A stretch of DNA of 64,000 bases. Source: Caldisericia bacterium. GTDB taxonomy: Bacteria > Caldisericota > Caldisericia > JAAYUI01. A program made the translations under genes and the position numbers. Below are positions 9,306 through 18,212 of the stretch, in pieces. The notes beneath the pieces were generated by a model. It was not told the DNA's origin. It saw nothing but the letters and a program-made list of their open reading frames with translations, and made no database searches. Where the stretch lies: contig JAGOOO010000001.1 of the NCBI GenBank assembly GCA_017992475.1, positions 180,893 through 244,892 on the forward strand, written 5' to 3'. Each line of letters begins with the position of its first letter. Position 1 is the first letter of the stretch.

Positions 9306-9368
9306 CTATGACTTCAATCACGACACTAATTGGCACTCGGAGTACATATTTGCAAACCTCATCGTTTC

Positions 9369-9397
9369 TTGACCTAAAGCAAAAGCAGAACTACAAT
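9369..9397 (+). promoter_or_regulatory. Promoter of yitT-ftsEX operon
   Basis: TTGACC (9369-9374), a 17-base spacer and TACAAT (9392-9397). The -10 box ends 11 bases before the ATG, so the leader would be about five bases with no Shine-Dalgarno site. Confidence 0.7.
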
Positions 9398-9408
9398 TAT
9401 TTTTTGCG

Positions 9409-10293
9409 ATGAGCTACAATTTTAAACGTGAGATAAAACGATATGCTGGGATTGCGGCAGGAGTAATAATCGAGTCGCTTTCCTATGCCTTGTTCCTTGT
9501 ACCAAACAAAATAGCACCTGGTGGAATGACAGCGGTTGCCATCATTGTCAATTCTTTAACAAATGGTTTTTTGCCGGTAGGCTTTTCATACTTCTTGCTC
9601 AATCTGCCATGGCTTGGTTTGGCATGGAAAAAAATGGGCCACAAATACATTACCAGGACCCTTGTGATATCTTTCATTTCGTTTGTTTTTACTGATTTGT
9701 TCATATTTCTTATCAATAAATATCTTCCCACAAAGCTCACATCCGATATGCTCCTTGCTTCGGTATTCGGCGGAATCCTCAATGGACTGGGGATAGGCCT
9801 GACATTCAAAAACAGGGCAAGTGCCGGCGGAACCGATCTTATATCGCAAGTAATCCACTACTACACCAAATTTCCATTCGGCCAAACTGTCCTGATTGTT
9901 GATTCGGTGGTTATAATAGGGCTCGCATTTTATTTCCAGAACGCAAACCTGTTTATATATGCCATGGTTGCCCTTGTCATAAGCAGCTTCGTAATAGATG
10001 CTGTCCAGGAAGGCATCTCTTTTACAAAATGCATGAGCATTATCACAACAGAAACGGAACAAATAAGAGAAAATTTGATATTGCACCTGGGCAGGGGATT
10101 CACGATAATAGACGTCAAGGGTGGATTCACTGGAGATGACAAAAAAATGCTGGTAATGGCCGTTCACAGGTCACAGCTTGCGGAGGCCAAAAAAATCATC
10201 CTTGAAACCGATCCAAAATCCTTTATCATGATCGGCCCCTTAAATGAAGTCTTGGGCGAGGGATTCAAGAACCCAAAAATGGAGGAGTGGTAA
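9409..10293 (+). CDS. YitT family membrane protein
   Basis: This is a 294-residue integral membrane protein of the YitT family: a hydrophobic DUF161-like region of about six helices (residues 10-210), then a soluble C-terminal DUF2179-like domain (about 225-285) resembling PII-type ligand-binding folds. Its function is unknown in general; transport or sensing has been suggested for relatives. The motif LVPNKIAPGGMTAVA near residue 28 is typical. The stop codon abuts the ftsE ATG. The first-gene position with a promoter only 11 bases upstream suggests a leaderless mRNA. Confidence 0.88.
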   Translation: MSYNFKREIKRYAGIAAGVIIESLSYALFLVPNKIAPGGMTAVAIIVNSLTNGFLPVGFSYFLLNLPWLGLAWKKMGHKYITRTLVISFISFVFTDLFIFLINKYLPTKLTSDMLLASVFGGILNGLGIGLTFKNRASAGGTDLISQVIHYYTKFPFGQTVLIVDSVVIIGLAFYFQNANLFIYAMVALVISSFVIDAVQEGISFTKCMSIITTETEQIRENLILHLGRGFTIIDVKGGFTGDDKKMLVMAVHRSQLAEAKKIILETDPKSFIMIGPLNEVLGEGFKNPKMEEW

Positions 10294-10962
10294 ATGCTCG
10301 ATGTGATGTCGGTCACAAAGTCATACCCGGGTAAAATGGCACTTTCCAATGTATCTTTCGAACTAAAAAAAGGTGAATTTGCTTTTCTCATGGGTTCATC
10401 TGGTTCTGGTAAAAGCACGCTTCTCAAACTCATCTACGCCGCAGAACAACCGACTTCAGGCAGGATCTTTCTAGAAAACAAAGATGTATCGAAACTCTCA
10501 CCATACAGAACTGCACTCCTGCGCAGAAGGATCGGCATAGTCTTCCAGGATTTCAAGCTCATCTCCACAAAAACAGTTTGGGAAAATGTTGCATTTGCCA
10601 TGGAAGTGCAAGGAGCAGCAAGCAGGAACATAAAACACAAGGTCGCCGAAGTCCTTGGGTTCGTTGGCTTAAACCTGCGTTCAAGGGATTTTCCAAACAT
10701 GCTTTCAGGCGGAGAGCAGCAAAGAATAGCTATTGCAAGAGCGCTAGTCAACGATCCTCCATTGCTTCTGGCAGACGAGCCAACCGGAAACCTCGACTAC
10801 GAGAATTCACTTTCTGTGCTCGATCTCCTTCTCAAAATCAACACAAGAGGGACCTCCATCCTCATAGCCACTCACGATAAAAACATGGTGGAGAACACCA
10901 AAAAGAGGATCATAAAACTGGATCACGGACAGAAAGTGAGCGACGCAAATGTTCTTTCGTGA
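10294..10962 (+). CDS. ftsE: FtsE cell-division ABC ATPase
   Basis: This is a 222-residue ABC ATPase. Walker A is GSSGSGKST (about 33-41), the signature is LSGGEQQRIAIARAL, and Walker B is LLLADEPTGNLD. It pairs with FtsX, encoded directly downstream, and the complex drives activation of peptidoglycan hydrolases during division. Here the next gene but one encodes exactly such a hydrolase. The ATG follows the yitT stop without a gap; GGAGGAG just upstream supplies a ribosome site. Confidence 0.95.
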   Translation: MLDVMSVTKSYPGKMALSNVSFELKKGEFAFLMGSSGSGKSTLLKLIYAAEQPTSGRIFLENKDVSKLSPYRTALLRRRIGIVFQDFKLISTKTVWENVAFAMEVQGAASRNIKHKVAEVLGFVGLNLRSRDFPNMLSGGEQQRIAIARALVNDPPLLLADEPTGNLDYENSLSVLDLLLKINTRGTSILIATHDKNMVENTKKRIIKLDHGQKVSDANVLS

Positions 10963-11833
10963 GCTGGCCTGGGCATTTAAATCAATCTTCAGATCCAAAG
11001 CAAGGTCAACAGCTGCAATAGCTGTCACCGCAGTCACTATTTTTCTCATGAGCACAACCCTTCTCCTTGGAATAGCCGGGGCAAATTTTGGCAGAACTGC
11101 GCGCGAAAGGTTTACGCTCCCTGTTTATTTGAGCCCAAGTGCGGATTCCAACATCGCGGAAAACATGTCCGAGCAAATAAAGCTCTTGCCAAATGTGAAG
11201 GACGTAAAAGTACTCACTCCGGATGACTTGCTGAAAAAAGAAGGTGAATCACTCCATCTTTCGCCAGAACAGATAATCCAGTCCATCTCATACAATCCGC
11301 TTCCATACAGCCTTGTTGTGGTTCCAGAAAACCCACAGAATATCGACGCTCTGGCAAAAAGAATCAAACAGTTCACAATGGTTGAGGATGTTGATTACGA
11401 ATCAGATGTCATAAACAAGTTTGTCAACCTTTTCGACTTATTCATCTGGATAGCTCTTGGTCTGGCAGTGCTTTCCATTCTCGTCTCAAGTATTGTCATT
11501 GGATCAACCATATCGCTTTCAATTGCATCCAGGATTGAGGAAATCGAAGTGATGAGTTTCGTCGGTGCTTCTCCTGGCACAATCCTCGGCCCTTTCATAA
11601 TAGAAGGTGTTTTTTATGGATTGATTGGGGGTGGCATCTCGGCAGCTGGAATATATTTTGGCTGGAAATATCTCCAGACAATTTTTCAAACAAACCTTCC
11701 CTGGTTTAATCTATCAATCGAGCAAACAGTTTTTTATTCAATTGTAGCTGGAACTGTCGTTTTTGGTTTCCTGACCGGTTTCATAACAAGCTGGCTTTCT
11801 TCCAGAAACACACTTAGGAGGATAAGAGCTTGA
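10949..11833 (+). CDS. ftsX: FtsX cell-division membrane protein
   Basis: This is the 294-residue FtsX. It has the normal layout: one helix at about 21-43, an extracellular domain (about 45-165) that contacts the hydrolase, then three helices in a FtsX/MacB-like C-terminal permease domain. It overlaps ftsE by 14 bases and the following peptidase gene by four. With FtsE it should transmit ATP hydrolysis across the membrane to the coiled-coil M23 peptidase. Confidence 0.93.
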   Translation: MFFRELAWAFKSIFRSKARSTAAIAVTAVTIFLMSTTLLLGIAGANFGRTARERFTLPVYLSPSADSNIAENMSEQIKLLPNVKDVKVLTPDDLLKKEGESLHLSPEQIIQSISYNPLPYSLVVVPENPQNIDALAKRIKQFTMVEDVDYESDVINKFVNLFDLFIWIALGLAVLSILVSSIVIGSTISLSIASRIEEIEVMSFVGASPGTILGPFIIEGVFYGLIGGGISAAGIYFGWKYLQTIFQTNLPWFNLSIEQTVFYSIVAGTVVFGFLTGFITSWLSSRNTLRRIRA

Positions 11834-12990
11834 AAAAAATTGTACCTGCACTTCTAGCGTGTCTGATTGCCTTTTCGAGCACACCACTGATAAAGGCTGG
11901 AAATCTCCAGGATGAGCTCAGGAGTATCAACAACCGCATCATCACAAACAAGAGAAGGCTCTCGGAAACAAAAAAATATCAGGATGTGCTCGGTATCAAG
12001 GAAAAGTCAAAGCTCGATGAACAAGCAACAGTAAAAGGGCTCCTTGACGAGTACGAAACAAAAACCGCCAGTACCCAACAAGAGATAGTTGAAACCGTAA
12101 AGAGGATTGAAGAAGCAAGAAAAAATATGGAGACAAAGGGAAGAGAACTGGACAAAAAGCGTGATGAGGTCGGGAAACTGCTGACTTTTGTTCACAAGTT
12201 TTCCCAAAACAGGTTTATAGACTATGTTTTTTCTGCAGAGAGTTTCTCCGAGCTAACCGGAAGGGCAAGATTCACCAACAAGATCTTGAACGGGACAGTA
12301 AAAGCAATAACTGATCTTCACCTGGAATCATCAAGGATAGAAACTGCAAGACAAAATCTCGAAAAAGACAAGCAGAGGCTTGCAGAGTTAAAAACCGAGT
12401 ACAAAACCCTTGTCGAAAGATATGGGGGCCTCAAAAAAAAGAACGATCAAATTTTGAATGATATCAAAAACCAGAAACAGTGGACAAAGGATGAACTGAT
12501 AAGGATACAACGGCAACTTGATAACGATCAGGCCCAAGTAAAAATCATCCTCAAAAAAATTGCTGAAGAGGAAGAAAGACGGAAAAGGGCGGCCTACAAA
12601 GGTGCTTACATTTGGCCAATACCGGTAAACGGTCCCATTGGTCCTTTCGGCATGAGAAAACACCCAATCTTTGGTGATGTAAGGATGCACACCGGGATTG
12701 ATATTGATGCAAAGATGGGTGCACCAATTATGGCTGCTGGAGATGGCTTTGTTGGATTTGTTGGTCAGCTTGGTGGATATGGCAATCTTGTTATTCTAAG
12801 CCATGGAAACGGCATAACAACATTTTACGCCCACATGTCAAGGTTTGGGTGCTCAAAGGGACAGCAGGTCAAAAAGGGCCAGGTCATTGGGTATATCGGC
12901 TCAACAGGCTGGAGCACCGGCCCACACCTTCATTTTGAGTATAGAATCAACGATAAACCCATGAATCCTTTGAGTTATTTGCCAAGGTGA
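11830..12990 (+). CDS. Exported coiled-coil M23 (LytM) murein hydrolase, EnvC/PcsB-like
   Basis: This 386-residue protein starts with TTG, overlapping ftsX. It has a signal peptide (about 1-23), two long heptad-rich coiled-coil segments (about 25-240) and a C-terminal LytM domain (about 275-385). Unlike E. coli EnvC, whose LytM domain is degenerate, the zinc ligands are present here (HTGID and HLHFE), so it may cut peptidoglycan itself. Its position right after ftsEX matches FtsEX-regulated hydrolases or activators. Whether it is a hydrolase or an amidase activator cannot be settled from the sequence. Confidence 0.9.
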   Translation: MKKIVPALLACLIAFSSTPLIKAGNLQDELRSINNRIITNKRRLSETKKYQDVLGIKEKSKLDEQATVKGLLDEYETKTASTQQEIVETVKRIEEARKNMETKGRELDKKRDEVGKLLTFVHKFSQNRFIDYVFSAESFSELTGRARFTNKILNGTVKAITDLHLESSRIETARQNLEKDKQRLAELKTEYKTLVERYGGLKKKNDQILNDIKNQKQWTKDELIRIQRQLDNDQAQVKIILKKIAEEEERRKRAAYKGAYIWPIPVNGPIGPFGMRKHPIFGDVRMHTGIDIDAKMGAPIMAAGDGFVGFVGQLGGYGNLVILSHGNGITTFYAHMSRFGCSKGQQVKKGQVIGYIGSTGWSTGPHLHFEYRINDKPMNPLSYLPR

Positions 12991-12994
12991 GACG

Positions 12995-14164
12995 ATGAGA
13001 GAAAACAGATACACATTTTGGGTAACAATCTCGACATTCCTGATAATCGTTTTTGGTTTGGGAATATTTTGTGGAGTGCTTGTAGGTTCCAGGGCAGCAA
13101 AATCCACGCAAACAAAGATAGACATCAACAACATGCCTTTGCTGAGCAAAACTGTTCAGGTGGTTATGGACAATTACTACAGGGCTGACATGGTCACAGA
13201 AGAGAATCTTGCAAAAGCAATGCTTTTTGGCCTTGATCCATATTCCACGTTTTTTAATAAGGACGAATACAAACTTTTTCAGGATTCCACCGTCGGAAAC
13301 TATGTCGGGATTGGTGTGACGATAGGCAATGACCAGTCAAAAAGGCATGTCATAGTTCTTCAGGTTTTCGACAAGTCCCCTGCCCTTAGGGCTGGTGTCG
13401 AAGAGGGCTGGGAAATTGTAAAAATAAACGGCTCAAAACTAAAAAGTACCGACATTGATTATGTTTCAAGCCTGTTGAAAGGCAAAGAAAACACAAGCAT
13501 AAACCTCACTTTCCAACATGATGGCCTGTTTGTTGACAAAACAATTGCCAGAGAGCAGATAACGATCAATACAGTTTCCTCAAAAAATATAGATAAATAC
13601 ACATATATAAGGCTCAGCAATTTCATGCCACAGAGTTTTGAGGAAATGAAAAATGCTATAAACAATTTTGAGCTTTCAGGTTCTAAAGGCTTGATATTTG
13701 ATTTGCGCAGAAACCCTGGAGGTTTTGTAAAATCGTGCATTGACATATCAAACCTATTCCTGGAGCCAGGGACACTCGCATTCACCAAAGACCAGGCGGG
13801 AAGAACGGAGGAAATCAAAACAAGCGGCATCAGATTTGAGAAACCACTTGTCGTTCTTGTCGATCACTTCACAGCATCAGCGTCTGAAGTTCTTACTGGA
13901 GCACTTCAAGACAGGGGTGTTGCAACAGTCATAGGAACAAGGACTTTTGGAAAAGGGCTCATACAAAACATCATACCGGTCCCTCCATTTGGCGTCATCA
14001 AACTAACAATACAAAGTTATCTGACCCCAAACAGGAACGAGGTTGATGTTGTCGGCATCAAGCCCGATATAGAGGTTTCAGAAGGTGTTGACAACTTCTA
14101 TCCACTTGATCCAAAGGAAGACCCTTTTATCCAAAAAGCTATCGAAATCCTCAAGGAGAAATAA
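12995..14164 (+). CDS. ctpA: S41 family carboxy-terminal processing peptidase
   Basis: This is a 389-residue CtpA/Prc family serine protease anchored by one N-terminal helix (about 9-30). A PDZ domain (about 90-175) precedes the catalytic domain. The nucleophile Ser is in TASASEV and the general base Lys in GTRTFGKGLIQ. Such enzymes process or degrade envelope proteins from the C-terminus. It lies four bases after the M23 peptidase gene, a pairing common in ftsEX clusters, where it may control hydrolase levels (inference). Confidence 0.92.
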   Translation: MRENRYTFWVTISTFLIIVFGLGIFCGVLVGSRAAKSTQTKIDINNMPLLSKTVQVVMDNYYRADMVTEENLAKAMLFGLDPYSTFFNKDEYKLFQDSTVGNYVGIGVTIGNDQSKRHVIVLQVFDKSPALRAGVEEGWEIVKINGSKLKSTDIDYVSSLLKGKENTSINLTFQHDGLFVDKTIAREQITINTVSSKNIDKYTYIRLSNFMPQSFEEMKNAINNFELSGSKGLIFDLRRNPGGFVKSCIDISNLFLEPGTLAFTKDQAGRTEEIKTSGIRFEKPLVVLVDHFTASASEVLTGALQDRGVATVIGTRTFGKGLIQNIIPVPPFGVIKLTIQSYLTPNRNEVDVVGIKPDIEVSEGVDNFYPLDPKEDPFIQKAIEILKEK

Positions 14165-14167
14165 AAC

Positions 14168-16759
14168 ATGAACTGGCATAGTATTCCACTGGACGAAACC
14201 CTAAAAACAATCGATGCAACTCTCCAAGGTCTCAGCTCGAAAGATTCAAAAAACAGGCTTGAAAAGTATGGCCCCAATGAAATATCTGCAAAAGAGCGTT
14301 CGTCAGTTCTCCAGATGATCGTTGAACAGTTCGTGTCGCCGCTTATCCTGATTCTTTTAGCTGCATGCATATTTTCAATCATCCAGGGCGAATGGGTCGA
14401 TGCCATAGCAATCATAACCGTTCTGGTGGCAAATGCGACCCTTGGAATAATCCAGCAATACAAATCCGAGGGGGCACTGGAAGCACTCAAAAAAATGTCT
14501 GCCCCAAAGGCCCACGTTTTCAGAGATGGCTCAATCCATGAAATACCATCATCTGAGGTAGTTCCTGGCGATCTAGTAATACTTTCAGCAGGAGATCTTG
14601 TTCCCGCCGATCTAAGGCTTGTTGAAACAATTAACCTTGCATGCAACGAAGCGATCCTGACTGGGGAATCAAATCCAGTCCTCAAGGACTGGTGCATGAC
14701 GGTTCACGAACAAGCAACCGTCGGCGACAGAGTGAATATGGCCTTCATGGGAACAGTCGTAACAACTGGTCGAGGCAAGGGAATTGCCGTTGCTACAGGC
14801 AAAGAAACCTCGATGGGCATGATAGCCACAAGCCTTTCGCAGGTCAAAAGGGAAAAAACGCCCCTTGAAATCCAGCTCAACCACCTTGGCAAGGTGTTGT
14901 CAATCGTATTCCTGGTTGTATGCGCTGCAGTATTTGTCCTTGGCTGGCTGGAAATGGGAAACCCTGGAGAACAGCTTCTCATGGCAGTTTCACTCGCCGT
15001 TGCTGCAATTCCTGAGGGTCTTCCAGCAGTTGTAACAATCGTTCTTTCGATAGGAACTACAAGGATGAGCAAACAGGGTGCCATCATCAGAAGGCTCTCT
15101 TCTGTGGAAACGCTTGGTTGCACAACCTATATCTGCACCGACAAAACAGGCACGCTTACAGAAAACAGGATGAAGGCCGTCAAGGTCTTCTATGGCATGA
15201 AGCATTTTGATATGTCCAATGCGCCAAAAGAAGAGTTTGGTCCCCTGGCAAAAGTTGCCCTCCATTGCAATGATGCCGCCTACAATGCAGATGGAAACCT
15301 CACTGGAGACCCTACGGAAACGGCTCTTATCGAATTTGCGGAAGAAGTTGGTCTTGACGCAAATTCTGTAAGCCCAAGAGTTGATGAAATACCATTTGAT
15401 TCAGACAGAAAAGCCATGACAACTGTCCATAAAGAAAAGGAACAGACTGTTGCATACACAAAGGGCGCATTTGAGGTCGTTCTTCACATGTCCAATAAAC
15501 TGTATCTGAATGGAAAAGTTGTTGATCTTGATAATGAAACCAGGAAAAAACTCTCTGAAGAAGGCTCTAAACTGACAAAAGAAGGCTACAGAACGCTTGG
15601 TTTTGCATTCAAGGTTGCCCCTGTACCAGAACCTGGCGATAAGGTTGAAGAACACAGCCTGGTTCTTGTTGGATATATCGGTCTATACGATCCAATAAGG
15701 GCCGAGGTTCCACAGGCTGTTCAGGATTGTAAAGATGCAGGAATTGTACCAGTCATGGTAACTGGCGATCATCCTGAGACGGCAATAATCTATGCCAGAA
15801 AACTCGGCATCGCGACCGAGGATGACAAACCCATCACAGGAAAAGATTTTGCAGAAAACAAACCGGGACTCGATGAACTGATCCCAAAAACAAAGGTCTT
15901 TGCCAGGGTTTCCCCGCAAGACAAGCTCAGGATAGTTGAGGTTCTACAAAAGAATTCGCAAGTAGTTGCAATGACCGGTGATGGCGTCAATGATGCACCG
16001 GCTCTCAAAAAAGCCGATATAGGTGTCTCAATGGGCAAGTCGGGATCAGAAGTAGCCAAAGATGCCGCATCTTTGATCCTCGTTGATGATAGCTTTGGAA
16101 CCATAGTCAAAGCGGTACACGAAGGAAGGGTCATCTACGATAATATCCTCAAATTTATATGGTACATGCTTGGCGCAAACATCGGAGAGGTACTGGCAAT
16201 AGCATTTTCATTGATATTTATGACTGGTTCTCCTCTTGCTCCAATACAATTACTCTGGATCAACCTGCTTACAGATGGTCTCCCAGCACTTGCCCTTGGC
16301 GTAGAGCCGCCAGAATCAGGAATAATGAAGCGCATGCCGAGAGACCCGAAACAGAAGTTTCTCAGCGGCAAAGTGCTTTGGGGAATTATATTTAGAGCTA
16401 TAGCCTTTGGTATAGCTGTTTACGGCTCATACCTAATTGGTTCTGCAAGAGGTGGGCATATCCTAGGATCCACCTACGCTTTTGCAACAACCGTCATCAC
16501 AGAACTTCTTGTCGGGTACACCTGTAGATCATTTACAAAAACGATTTTTGAAATGAAGCTCTGGGGCAATCCGCAGCTTCTTGGTGCCATAGCAGTGTCA
16601 TTGGCAATGTTCTCTATAACATTCATACCATCACTCCAGCCAATCTTCAAAACAACCGGCATAAGCATGGTAGACCTTGGAATAATAATCCTCATGGCAC
16701 TCATACCACCATTATTTGTCGATATCAGCAAGCTGTTTCTGAGGCGCTATGCAAAGTAG
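14168..16759 (+). CDS. Calcium-type P-type ATPase (P2A-like)
   Basis: This is an 863-residue cation pump. Marks of P-type ATPases are the TGES loop, the phosphorylation site DKTGTLTENRM, and the hinge GDGVNDAPALKKADIG. The membrane motif VAAIPEGLPAVV near the end of M4 is that of SERCA/PMR1-type calcium pumps. An N-terminal cation-ATPase domain and a C-terminal helix block are intact. It should export Ca2+ (possibly Mn2+) from the cytoplasm. It starts three bases after ctpA and overlaps gmk by 11 bases. Confidence 0.93.
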   Translation: MNWHSIPLDETLKTIDATLQGLSSKDSKNRLEKYGPNEISAKERSSVLQMIVEQFVSPLILILLAACIFSIIQGEWVDAIAIITVLVANATLGIIQQYKSEGALEALKKMSAPKAHVFRDGSIHEIPSSEVVPGDLVILSAGDLVPADLRLVETINLACNEAILTGESNPVLKDWCMTVHEQATVGDRVNMAFMGTVVTTGRGKGIAVATGKETSMGMIATSLSQVKREKTPLEIQLNHLGKVLSIVFLVVCAAVFVLGWLEMGNPGEQLLMAVSLAVAAIPEGLPAVVTIVLSIGTTRMSKQGAIIRRLSSVETLGCTTYICTDKTGTLTENRMKAVKVFYGMKHFDMSNAPKEEFGPLAKVALHCNDAAYNADGNLTGDPTETALIEFAEEVGLDANSVSPRVDEIPFDSDRKAMTTVHKEKEQTVAYTKGAFEVVLHMSNKLYLNGKVVDLDNETRKKLSEEGSKLTKEGYRTLGFAFKVAPVPEPGDKVEEHSLVLVGYIGLYDPIRAEVPQAVQDCKDAGIVPVMVTGDHPETAIIYARKLGIATEDDKPITGKDFAENKPGLDELIPKTKVFARVSPQDKLRIVEVLQKNSQVVAMTGDGVNDAPALKKADIGVSMGKSGSEVAKDAASLILVDDSFGTIVKAVHEGRVIYDNILKFIWYMLGANIGEVLAIAFSLIFMTGSPLAPIQLLWINLLTDGLPALALGVEPPESGIMKRMPRDPKQKFLSGKVLWGIIFRAIAFGIAVYGSYLIGSARGGHILGSTYAFATTVITELLVGYTCRSFTKTIFEMKLWGNPQLLGAIAVSLAMFSITFIPSLQPIFKTTGISMVDLGIIILMALIPPLFVDISKLFLRRYAK

Positions 16760-17339
16760 CCTTTTTGTGTTGTCCGGCCCGTCTGGAGTTGGCAAGACCA
16801 CAATAAGGCAGGAACTCGCAAGAATGATGCCAGAACTTTTCGTCTCGGTGTCTGCAACAACCAGGCAAAAAAGACCGGATGAAGTGGATGGTAGGGATTA
16901 TTTATTTCTGGGCAAAGAAAAATTTGATGTAATGCTTTCAGAAAACGGATTTTTCGAGTGGGCGAATGTCCATGGGAATTTCTATGGCACTCCAACAAAA
17001 CCAATTGAGGAAAAACTCGCATGTGGCAAGGATGCACTTCTAGTGATCGATGTTCAGGGTGCCTGCCAGGTGAGGACAAGAATGCCATCCTCGGCAATAT
17101 TGATTTTTCTTCTTCCACCTAGCATAAATGAACTAGAATCAAGGCTTAATGGAAGAAAATCAGATAGCATCGAACAGGTAAAATTAAGACTTGAAAACGC
17201 AAAATCAGAGCTAAAATCTTTGTTGAATTATGACTACTCTGTGGTAAATCACACGATAGCCCAGGCGACCCATGATGTCGCAAGCATCATAAGATGGTGC
17301 AGTTACAGGAGGAAATATGATAGACAGGGCAAAAATTGA
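16749..17339 (+). CDS. gmk: Guanylate kinase
   Basis: This is a 196-residue GMP kinase (GMP + ATP to GDP + ADP). The P-loop SGPSGVGKTT is at about 9-18, followed by SVSATTRQKRPDEVDGRDY, the GMP-binding region, and VIDVQGA. The usual lid residues are present. The ATG lies inside the end of the P-type ATPase gene with GAGG seven bases upstream. It overlaps the omega-subunit gene, and the gmk-rpoZ pair is conserved in many bacteria. Confidence 0.96.
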   Translation: MQSSLFVLSGPSGVGKTTIRQELARMMPELFVSVSATTRQKRPDEVDGRDYLFLGKEKFDVMLSENGFFEWANVHGNFYGTPTKPIEEKLACGKDALLVIDVQGACQVRTRMPSSAILIFLLPPSINELESRLNGRKSDSIEQVKLRLENAKSELKSLLNYDYSVVNHTIAQATHDVASIIRWCSYRRKYDRQGKN

Positions 17340-17574
17340 GCAATTTATCAAAAATATGGACGGTAACAAATATCTTGCCACCATTTATTTGATACGCAGG
17401 GTCACCGGCCTGCAAGAAAAATCCTCAAAGCTCATACCAGGATCACAAAGATTCATGATAGAGCAATCAATTGACGAGTTTCTTGAGGGAAAATCCAAGG
17501 TTTCCTTTGCAGAAGATGCAACCTGCGACATCCCAAAATTTGTAGAAACCCAGGAAGGCCCAAAAGATAAGTAA
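17317..17574 (+). CDS. rpoZ: RNA polymerase omega subunit
   Basis: This is an 85-residue omega-like subunit. The family block YLATIYLIRRVTGLQ (about 19-33) corresponds to the conserved RYxLVxxxAxRAxQL segment, here divergent. Its position right after gmk supports the call. AGGAGG lies four bases before the ATG, within gmk, and its stop overlaps the plsY start as TAATG. Omega promotes assembly and stability of RNA polymerase. Confidence 0.82.
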   Translation: MIDRAKIEQFIKNMDGNKYLATIYLIRRVTGLQEKSSKLIPGSQRFMIEQSIDEFLEGKSKVSFAEDATCDIPKFVETQEGPKDK

Positions 17575-18212
17575 TGAGGAGCATTGCGCTGCTCATCATT
17601 TTATCCTACCTGGCAGGCTCTTTTCCATCAGGCTATATCGTTGGCTGGCTTTTTGGGAAAGTAGACATAAGACGTGTTGGCTCAAGGCAAATAGGTGCTG
17701 CAAACGTAACCAGACAGCTCGGGATAAAGGTTGGAGCGCTTTCATTATCACTTGACCTGTTGAAAGGTCTCTTGCCAATGTTTATTACCCACTATGTCCT
17801 TAAACAACCGATGTGGGTAACTTCAGTGTGTGGCATTGCAGCTGTGTTTGGCCACGATTTTTCGATATTTCTGTCGTTCAGGGGTGGCGAGGGCCTTGCA
17901 ACATCAATGGCTGTAATATTCTTTCTTGCGCCATCAAGATTTCTGCTGATGGCGCCATTTGCCGTGATAACAGCGTTGAGCACTGGCTATGTGACCCTTG
18001 GAGGGATCGTACAGCTATGGGGATACGGCGTCACAACCTGGGTGACAGGATCACCGTTAGCATCAGTTTATTCTGTTATATCACTGATCTTGCTTGGTCT
18101 AACCAAGCAAACCCCGTGGATCATGAAAAATCCGCCAACCCAGTTCATGCAACCTAGTTTTGTGGTTCCCCATTCTGATCCCGTTTCAACATTCGAGCAA
18201 GACAATCAGTAA
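17574..18212 (+). CDS. plsY: PlsY-like glycerol-3-phosphate acyltransferase with altered motifs
   Basis: This is a 212-residue membrane protein of the PlsY family, which transfers acyl groups from acyl-phosphate to glycerol-3-phosphate. It has five or so helices. The family loop normally reading GSGNxGATN is GSRQIGAAN here, and the GGKGVAT motif is GGEGLAT, replacing a basic residue by an acidic one. DLLKG is conserved. A hydrophilic tail of about 30 residues follows the last helix. These changes raise the chance of a different acceptor or reduced activity. The 3' end overlaps tlyA (opposite strand) by 59 bases. Confidence 0.82.
   Translation: MRSIALLIILSYLAGSFPSGYIVGWLFGKVDIRRVGSRQIGAANVTRQLGIKVGALSLSLDLLKGLLPMFITHYVLKQPMWVTSVCGIAAVFGHDFSIFLSFRGGEGLATSMAVIFFLAPSRFLLMAPFAVITALSTGYVTLGGIVQLWGYGVTTWVTGSPLASVYSVISLILLGLTKQTPWIMKNPPTQFMQPSFVVPHSDPVSTFEQDNQ

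Noticed and set aside
9252..9338. Second possible CIRCE formed by AAGTGCCAA and TTGGCACTC
   Set aside because: The arms are about 70 bases apart instead of nine and only resemble the CIRCE half-site in part; the close element at 9188-9214 is far better.
14704..15123. Long minus-strand open frame inside the Ca ATPase gene
   Set aside because: It is the mirror of a conserved ATPase with all catalytic motifs on the plus strand; it has no ribosome site or family likeness.
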